A stretch of DNA of 26,442 nt, taken from a virus. The stretch spans positions 1-26,442 of IMG/VR virus record IMGVR_UViG_3300023284_000065; one strand, given 5' to 3'. A model generated the notes under the pieces. It saw only the letters and a program-made list of their open reading frames with translations. It did not search any database and was not told where the DNA came from. Below, in pieces: positions 21,082 to 26,442 of this stretch (its first letter is position 1; each line of letters starts with the position of its first letter). The position numbers and the translations under genes were made by a program.

Positions 21082-22917
21082 CAGGAAGCCTCAATATCAA
21101 TAAATTGTGAGCTAAAATCTATATTCTCTGAACTTTTAAATCGTATCCCCATAAACCCCTGAAACTTTCCTATTCCTCCCGCATATTTCCATATTAACCG
21201 TTTGTTGTATTCTCCGAGATTACCTAAATCTCTAAACACTTCATCGTCAAAGTTGACATTATCCCTGCTTGTTTGCAATGCAACTGAACCGCCAGAAATA
21301 TCCACAGGCACAAAACTACCGACTGTTTCACTTGTTCCAAAAGCAATGGAGCTTATTTGAAAATTTGACGTTCCACTTGTTGCCGTTATTATAAAAGAAC
21401 CATTATAATCTGTGTTGGTTACAAATCCTGAATTGGTTATCTGTTGTCCTATAGCTAAAGATACGAGTGGATTTGGAGTGAAGTTAAATTGAGCAACACC
21501 GCTTGAATTGGTAACACTTGTGATATTAAAAGAAAGATCTTCTTGAAATCCCTGAGATATGCCTAGCTCTATTTTTTTACAGCTAAACCATTTATTGTCT
21601 TCCTTTTCTAATACTGTTTCTATAAGCTTTGGCATGGGCTCACCATAATTGGTGCTAATTTTATCGAATACTCCAATGTTTGCGTTACTAGCAGAATAAT
21701 ATTTACCTTCAAACTGTGTAATATGTTCACCATCCCATACAACAGTGGTTCCATCAGAAGTCGTGGAAAGGATGAACCAATTCCCCTTATAAAATCCAAA
21801 TGAATCATTCACCACCCGGAATGTTGCCATATCATAGCCACGCCACTTAATACGCCCTGGAATACCTGTAGCTAATTGGGTGGGTGTATAAGTGGATAAT
21901 ATTAAATCTATCCTTTCATTAGAAATCTTAATGGCTATTCCTTCTGCCAGGGCATAAACGCCAAAATCTTGATCCTTTTCTTTTCCTACAAAAAGCCATG
22001 TTTGGAAATATTCAAGCTTTGCCCCTATGAAACCGTTATCAATTCTTGCTCCGGTTCTTCTTATAAATGGGTTAGGACTTGCTCCTGTATCCTTGAACGA
22101 TTCGATAGAATCAGTACCCATAATATAAAGCGTGTTCCTAAAGTTAAAAACTCCGTTGTTTTTATCGGGTAATTCTTCTGCATCGAAAAAGCTTAATGCA
22201 TTAACGGTTCCTGCTAATCCAACATCAGAGAAGAAAGCAGGATCACCGCTAAATGGGATATAAACAAACCTTCCGTTTATGTGGGTAACATCAGCGCATG
22301 AAACAAAGTTTGAATTCCCCTGTATCTCTGACAACACTAAAACAAAAACGCCTGCCTCATCTGTTCCAAAAGCAATGGAACTTATCTCAAATGTGGTAGC
22401 AGTTGAAGCCGTAACAATACCCGTCACATTATAAGCTGTGTTAGTGATAAACCCTGAATTGGTAACGGTATTTCCTACAGCCGGGGTGGTGCCTGCATGC
22501 GTGAATGAAGCAACCCCGCCTGAATCAGTGACTCCTGTTATGGTTATTTCATTGGCGGTATTTGAATTGCTTAGAGCATAAATATTCCCTGTGGATGAAT
22601 TAACAACTATCACGGCATCATTGAACCCGATAGCAACCCGTATATCATCGGTTCCCGCAATGGTTCCTATAGTGTCAAAGGCTCCTGTGCTGGTGTCTGT
22701 TATCTTTATAAGGTCGGTAGAAAACACCATATAAAGCTCATCATTCCAAACGAAATCGCCTCTGGCAACGCCACCCGATACAGTATTTAAAGATAGAATC
22801 CCAGGCATATTAATAACTACCCCCCCCACCATTATTAAAGCAGTTCTCTAACTTCCTGTTTGTTCTTGGCAGGTTCTCAGTTCCTAGAAAGCCTAATGGC
22901 ATTTCTACTCTAGGCAT
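21081..22917 (-). CDS. gp10-like packaged-DNA stabilisation protein, with a frame break at a G8 tract
   Basis: P22 gp10 homologues form part of the tail hub that plugs the portal. From ATG at 22917 the first frame reads MPRVEMPLGFLGTENLPRTN then CFNNGGGG and a stop at 22810. The long frame begins just there and continues INMPGILSLN, as family N-termini do. A +1 step (loss of one G from the G8 at 22827-22820) joins both into one protein of about 610 aa. C-terminal match: YNKRLIWKYAGGIGKFQGF, as in P22 YDKRVLWKRVG. It exceeds P22 gp10 (472 aa) mainly by two inserted copies of a domain. It overlaps the gp4-like gene by 8 nt. Confidence 0.85.
21309..21527 (-). repeat. inserted domain copy 2 in gp10-like protein
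   Basis: About residues 436-508 of the long frame. It has the sequence plan TSVTNSSGVAQF...NSGFVTNTDYNGSFIITA...FQISSIAFGTSE and is homologous to copy 1 at 22338-22550. The DNA is also alike (shared runs such as GTTCCAAAAGCAATGGA on the plus strand). The plan resembles E1-FCCH-like beta domains found in phage virion proteins. Confidence 0.75.
22338..22550 (-). repeat. inserted domain copy 1 in gp10-like protein
   Basis: About residues 95-165 of the long frame: ITGVTDSGGVASF...NSGFITNTAYNVTGIVTA...FEISSIAFGTDE. The paralogue is copy 2 at 21309-21527. Both copies end in SSIAFGT. P22 gp10 lacks such inserts. Confidence 0.75.
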
Positions 22918-23356
22918 CTACTACACCGCCTCTAGGTTTAAAAATTCTTGAATTAAATGCCTTGGTATTACCGGCCCCTAGAGGAGTGGTGCTAGATACC
23001 TTCCTAAGAGGAATATCTACTGTTTGATATATTCCTCTGACTTCTGCTTTACTTGCTGTTGCATTAGCTCGTAGAGTTTTAGAATCCAAGGGAGCAAGCG
23101 CACCAAATTCCATCTCCATCTTGACAGCTAGATTTTCTTCAATTGCATTGGTAGTGTCTTCAGGTTCGCTAACTTCATCCCCGACTGCATCAGCGGGTGT
23201 GATTTGGATATCTATGCCCTGGGAAACCCATGTCTGAAGCATCGAGTTAAGCTTTTTCTTGCCTATAACAATGGTTCCTGTAGAAGCAGAGCTTGCTTCA
23301 CTATGCGCTTGCAACAGCCTTAAAGCAGCTTGAACTAATTCTGTTCCGGTTGACAT
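22910..23356 (-). CDS. P22 gp4-like tail accessory factor (148 aa)
   Basis: Helical protein with the gp4 pattern: ELVQAALRLLQAHSE, LNSMLQTWVSQGIDI, EENLAVKMEMEFG and TLRANATASKAEVRG. In P22, gp4 binds below the portal as the first tail factor. The 148 aa length is near that of P22 gp4 (166 aa). Start at 23356 has AGGA 6 nt upstream and lies 22 nt inside the end of the preceding small gene. The stop overlaps the gp10-like start. Confidence 0.8.
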   Translation of the reverse strand: MSTGTELVQAALRLLQAHSEASSASTGTIVIGKKKLNSMLQTWVSQGIDIQITPADAVGDEVSEPEDTTNAIEENLAVKMEMEFGALAPLDSKTLRANATASKAEVRGIYQTVDIPLRKVSSTTPLGAGNTKAFNSRIFKPRGGVVDA

Positions 23357-23574
23357 TCTGTATCCTGGGTAATTGCCCCTGAAGTAGCGGCGTTGCTAGA
23401 GAATGAATCATCCTTTGATTCTTCTATTTCAGGCATGGCATCTACTGCTTCGGTTCCCGTTGGTTCTTCAGGCTCTTCAATTTCACATACCCACCCTAAT
23501 GACTCGCAATACTCAATAGTTGCTTTTTCGTTATTCGTTTCAATCTCTAATCCACTTGGTTTAATCCATTTCAT
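23335..23574 (-). CDS. small acidic structural-region protein (79 aa)
   Basis: Residues 1-34 (MKWIKPSGLEIETNNEKATI, then YCESLGWV) are a compact motif found in short phage proteins between capsid and tail genes; the rest is acidic and rich in Glu, Ser and Thr. Function unknown. It is the first gene after the terminator at 23705 and leads the gp4/gp10 run. Confidence 0.65.
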   Translation of the reverse strand: MKWIKPSGLEIETNNEKATIEYCESLGWVCEIEEPEEPTGTEAVDAMPEIEESKDDSFSSNAATSGAITQDTECQPEQN

Positions 23575-23676
23575 ATTAATCCCTCAAAGTATGTTTGGAT
23601 AACTCATAACCAAAACCATGCTATCGGCTTGGATAATATGGTTAGAGAAGTCACACTATTCCACTCAAAACCACAC

Positions 23677-23705
23677 TATAAAGAAGGAAGCCCCCGAAGG
23701 GGCTT
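23677..23705 (-). terminator. intrinsic terminator with UUCG loop
   Basis: AAGCCCC-UUCG-GGGGCTT forms a 7-bp GC-rich stem with a stable UUCG tetraloop, followed by CCTTCTTTAT, 13 nt after the stop of the gene at 23718. It would cut transcription after the capsid genes, setting a higher level for capsid than for tail genes. Confidence 0.75.
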
Positions 23706-23717
23706 AACCCGTTATTA

Positions 23718-24254
23718 TTATGCTGTCAATGGACCTGTACCAAGTCCACCTTGCCCAAGAAGTGCCCAACCACCAGTGCCAAATTTTAAGAGGATACTAT
23801 CCCCTGCATCGGCAAAGGTGCATGTTGACCACCCTAAAGCCGTGGTTGGTGTCAATACAGCATTCCCACCATCTACAACCAATACAACTTCCTTGACTTG
23901 ACCGACAGCCCCATCAATCAGGGTAAAGGCATCAGCCCCGGTAGTTGTCATATCTGTTCTACGGGCAATCGTATCAACGGCACCAGGGCCACTGATAGCT
24001 TGCACTGAATCAGCCATCTCAACGGTAACAGTTGCCGCTGTGGATAAAAGAACCTTTAAGTTATAGGCACCACCAAGCGTACTGACTTGGATAATGTCAT
24101 CAGGGCTCAATTCTCGAAACTTGAGAAGGAAATAATCAGCAGCTACCACGGTAGCCAACAAATCAGCAACGGCATCAAATGTCCAATACTGCTGTCCTTG
24201 AGCCCTTGCTCTCAAACTTGATCTTGCGTTAAAATTACCAGCTACAAAAGCCAT
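23718..24254 (-). CDS. putative head decoration/structural protein (178 aa)
   Basis: A beta-rich, Ala/Gly/Thr-rich protein without Cys-pair motifs. It has FDAVADLLATVVAADYFLLK, then SPDDIIQVST and a Gly-rich C-terminus (WALLGQGGLGTGPLTA). The position after the coat gene and the composition suggest a head decoration or head-fibre protein. GAGG 8 nt upstream supports the start. It was separated from the coat gene by the HNH insertion. Confidence 0.65.
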   Translation of the reverse strand: MAFVAGNFNARSSLRARAQGQQYWTFDAVADLLATVVAADYFLLKFRELSPDDIIQVSTLGGAYNLKVLLSTAATVTVEMADSVQAISGPGAVDTIARRTDMTTTGADAFTLIDGAVGQVKEVVLVVDGGNAVLTPTTALGWSTCTFADAGDSILLKFGTGGWALLGQGGLGTGPLTA

Positions 24255-24278
24255 TTTGTTACCTCGATGTTAAAGATA

Positions 24279-24788
24279 TTAATAAAATGATGTCTGGGCT
24301 TCTTTTCTTGCGTCAATTGCTTGTTGCTTGTCAATAAAAGTGCCCAAATTAATCATTTTTCCATTAACCACTATCCGCGCCCGCCATCTGCCGTTATCCT
24401 TTCTTTGTGTAACACCAGCAGTCCCGCTTGTGTTTGTGGCATGTAACTTTTGATTCTTACCATTAACACTATGGGGGACGCTTCTTAAGTTGCGCCATTT
24501 GTTATTAAGGCCATCACCGTCAATATGGTCTATTTCTTCTGGTTGCTGACCTGTCATCCAAACCCATATTATTCTATGAACATAAGCATTCCAAACAGGT
24601 TTCCCTATCCAAACCCTGAGATAAAGTCTTATACTATTTTTAACCCCACTTTCATCTACACGGCCGGCCGCATCACCTGCTTTAGATTTACTGCCCTGTC
24701 CCCTTTTGTGCTTATAAGACAATAAACCAGTTTCAGGGCAATAATTAAACATCCTTCTCACTTCTTCATAAAATATGATTTTAGCCAT
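24279..24788 (-). CDS. HNH homing endonuclease with AP2-like domain (169 aa)
   Basis: Second free-standing HNH/AP2 endonuclease. GGAGG 7 nt before ATG 24788 sets the start, although the frame is open to 24908 inside the coat gene end. An NUMOD4-like or tail-linked N-terminus (FNYCPETGLLSYKHKRG) is followed by the HNH core: His71, IDHIDGDG with Asp87-His88, and Asn95-Asn96 before NLR. Residues 120-160 (SGTAGVTQRKDNGRWRARI) are AP2-like. It lies between coat and decoration genes, a typical homing site near conserved genes. Confidence 0.85.
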   Translation of the reverse strand: MAKIIFYEEVRRMFNYCPETGLLSYKHKRGQGSKSKAGDAAGRVDESGVKNSIRLYLRVWIGKPVWNAYVHRIIWVWMTGQQPEEIDHIDGDGLNNKWRNLRSVPHSVNGKNQKLHATNTSGTAGVTQRKDNGRWRARIVVNGKMINLGTFIDKQQAIDARKEAQTSFY

Positions 24789-24830
24789 TTTGGAGCCTCC
24801 GGTAAATAAACATATACTATTAATATGCCC

Positions 24831-24836
24831 ATTATA
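24831..24836 (-). promoter_or_regulatory. possible -10 box before HNH gene
   Basis: A perfect TATAAT on the minus strand in the gap between coat and HNH genes, 42 nt upstream of the start codon. The -35 region is poor (TAGCTA or TTAGCT), so it is a candidate only. It would let the endonuclease be expressed apart from the late operon. Confidence 0.3.
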
Positions 24837-24888
24837 CCGGATAACTCTAAAGATAGCTAAACTTAACCATATTAACTTATGCCAACGG

Positions 24889-26160
24889 CTAGCCCCACCC
24901 TTGTCCACTAAAGAACGGATTCAGCACTGCATAAGCGGGGCGCAAATCGAACCTTACAGATTGTACATTGGTAATACCATCAGAGAACTTGGAAACACGG
25001 ATTTGTATCCCATCTTCCGTGGTTGCCAAGGTATCAGTAGAAAACAGTTTCTTAATCGGTACGGAACCGATAGAGAAAGCCTGTTTATGCCAGAACAAAT
25101 TAGGCTGGAACAAGGTAGCGTCCGCATTCAATAGAACTGCTACCGTGTTATTCAGGATGGCTGAAACCGTGGTGTTGTAAGACCCGCCTGATTCAAAGAT
25201 CGCCGGACCAGTTAGAATCAACGTACCCGCGCCACTTGTAAAGGTAGCATCCGCCGTTACGGTCGCAGTCCAGGTAACATTAGCACCAGAACCATTAATC
25301 ACCGCTGTTCTAGTTGAAAGGTTCAAACGATTAATTCCAGTGAAACTAACAACCTGACCGGCGAAAATGGTCCCAGTAAATGTACCAAATGCATCAAAGG
25401 TTACGCTCTGGGTCATGGTGTCCTTAGCCGTAACATAAGTTACATCAGGGGCACCATCAACAGCCCCATTCACATCACTGGTGGTGCCAGTCGTGAAACT
25501 CGCCAATGAAGTAGAAGTCATAACTTCCAAGCCCGCGAAATCAGTAGTAATAAGCGCTTTTTTATGGGCAGATTCAACCAATGATCCAGAAGTACCACCA
25601 GAACCAAGGGAACGCTGAATATCAGCCAGTGCAACCTGAGTGAAAGGATTCATAGCATAGCTCCACAGGTCGTCATCTGGTATGCCATTAGCTTTCATCA
25701 CGGCGCTGGCTTCTGCAACATCAGACCATGTAGTAACAGCAGTTCCCACCGTACCAGCTAAGAGCGCTGAGTTCTGCATCATGAATTGAGCAAAATCAAG
25801 CTCCATATCGGTTACAATACGAGTTGCCGCCGGTGAAAGTAATTGGTCAATTTGGTCCATTTTGATCGCTTCATCGGCTTCATCAAAATCAACCAATACC
25901 GTGAAATAATCCTGCACTATACCGCTGGCTTTACCTGTAATGATATCGTCAGCGATTCCAGTGGCATCACCTGTAGGACTTCGTGAACTGGTGTAATCGG
26001 TAGGTCTTTTAAAATCTACCGTATCACCAGACGAAGGGTTAAATTTTCCAGCAAGCAATTGAGTGTCTACATTCTTAGATAACACCCTTGCCGATTCAAA
26101 CTTTTCCAAAAACACTCTTGCGAGTTGCCTGGTTATATTACTGTCAAAATTGTTAGGCAT
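24889..26160 (-). CDS. P22-like major capsid (coat) protein (423 aa)
   Basis: Length (423 against 430 aa in P22) and plan fit the P22 coat family, an HK97-fold shell protein. The N-terminus DSNITRQLARVFLEKFESAR and VDFKRPTDYTS are typical. The middle has a beta-rich Thr/Gly stretch (about 270-350) that could be the insertion domain. The C-terminal segment LFWHKQAFSIGSVPIKKL ... DLRPAYAVLNP is characteristic. AAGGATG upstream sets the start, 11 nt after the scaffold-like stop. Confidence 0.85.
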   Translation of the reverse strand: MPNNFDSNITRQLARVFLEKFESARVLSKNVDTQLLAGKFNPSSGDTVDFKRPTDYTSSRSPTGDATGIADDIITGKASGIVQDYFTVLVDFDEADEAIKMDQIDQLLSPAATRIVTDMELDFAQFMMQNSALLAGTVGTAVTTWSDVAEASAVMKANGIPDDDLWSYAMNPFTQVALADIQRSLGSGGTSGSLVESAHKKALITTDFAGLEVMTSTSLASFTTGTTSDVNGAVDGAPDVTYVTAKDTMTQSVTFDAFGTFTGTIFAGQVVSFTGINRLNLSTRTAVINGSGANVTWTATVTADATFTSGAGTLILTGPAIFESGGSYNTTVSAILNNTVAVLLNADATLFQPNLFWHKQAFSIGSVPIKKLFSTDTLATTEDGIQIRVSKFSDGITNVQSVRFDLRPAYAVLNPFFSGQGWG

Positions 26161-26171
26161 AATTTACATCC

Positions 26172-26442
26172 TTATGAATATGATGCTCCTTTCGGCCCTC
26201 TTTTCCCGCTTTTGCGGGGCATGGCCCCCTCTAATTCTTCATCAGGGTTAGGAACAATAGTTTTTGATTTAGGTTTGATCTTAATTTCAGACCTTAACCT
26301 GCCTATTTCAGCAACTCCCTGGATTGGATTGCACTTAATCAAGTCTGCTAAAACTTCGGCTTCGGCAGGGTTCTTACCCAAATAATAAAGAATGTTTTGA
26401 GAGTCATCGAAGTTACTAATAATATGATTAACATTCTCTAAC
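26172..26442 (-). CDS. C-terminus of a scaffold-like protein, cut by window edge
   Basis: Open from the right edge of the window through 89 residues. The segment ILYYLGKNPAEAEVLADLIK followed by CNPIQGVAEIGRLRSEIK is frequent near the C-terminus of phage scaffolding or head-assembly proteins, then a basic tail (MPRKSGKRGPKG). It directly precedes the coat gene, as P22 gene 8 does. The N-terminus is not in the window. Confidence 0.7.
   Translation of the reverse strand, partial: LENVNHIISNFDDSQNILYYLGKNPAEAEVLADLIKCNPIQGVAEIGRLRSEIKIKPKSKTIVPNPDEELEGAMPRKSGKRGPKGASYS

Noticed and set aside
24775-25134. 119-codon plus-strand ORF over the coat/HNH border
   Set aside because: No ribosome site, and it overlaps the conserved C-terminus of the coat gene in antisense.

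Overview
The window looks like part of the genome of a tailed dsDNA phage (or prophage) with a P22-type, short-tailed virion. The coat protein, tail accessory factor (gp4-like), DNA stabilisation protein (gp10-like), GNAT-fold gp14-like protein and three ejection-protein candidates follow the P22 order 5-4-10-14-7-20-16. Everything is packed tightly, usually with ATGA or TAATG overlaps, and is on the minus strand except one small gene. By eye the DNA is moderately AT-rich. Shine-Dalgarno sites are strong (GGAGG) and promoters look like sigma-70, so a bacterial host is clear; Gram-negative is likely from the P22-like virion and a lipobox protein. I cannot name the host.

Reading right to left (the direction of transcription): the end of a scaffold-like gene (26442-26172), coat protein (26160-24889), a free-standing HNH/AP2 homing endonuclease (24788-24279), a structural protein (24254-23718) and a UUCG-loop terminator. 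Next come a small gene, gp4-like, gp10-like (with a frame break at a G8 tract and two copies of an inserted domain), a small tail protein, tail fibre A, a small gene, gp14-like, and three ejection proteins (to 14521). A lone plus-strand membrane-protein gene (14341-14502) sits where P22 carries its opposite-strand sieA/immI module. It is followed by tail fibre B, whose N-terminal head-binding domain is paralogous to that of fibre A, and by a membrane/coiled-coil protein.

Two intrinsic terminators (12386-12273) end the structural unit. A near-consensus promoter (12224-12196) then starts the early/replication unit: two small genes, an Erf-type single-strand annealing protein, an XRE regulator, a broken HNH gene, small zinc-ribbon and exported proteins, a replication-initiator-like protein with a TTAGGA hexamer array, a zinc-ribbon replication partner and a DUF1064 nuclease. 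A consensus promoter at 6631-6603 drives a second HNH/AP2 endonuclease and the genes beyond it: a MazG-like protein, an ASCH-like protein, many tiny genes, an M15 peptidase (endolysin candidate), DUF1353 and a lipoprotein. The left edge holds two more tail/fibre genes, one cut by the window.

Stretches between genes hold apparent structured RNAs: a 21-bp-stem three-way junction with a U tract just before the ribosome binding site of the gene at 8982, a GC-clamped leader before the gene at 5798, and a possible three-way junction just after erf. All RNA folds were made by eye, and all family names come from recognising motifs in the translated sequence; no database search was run.
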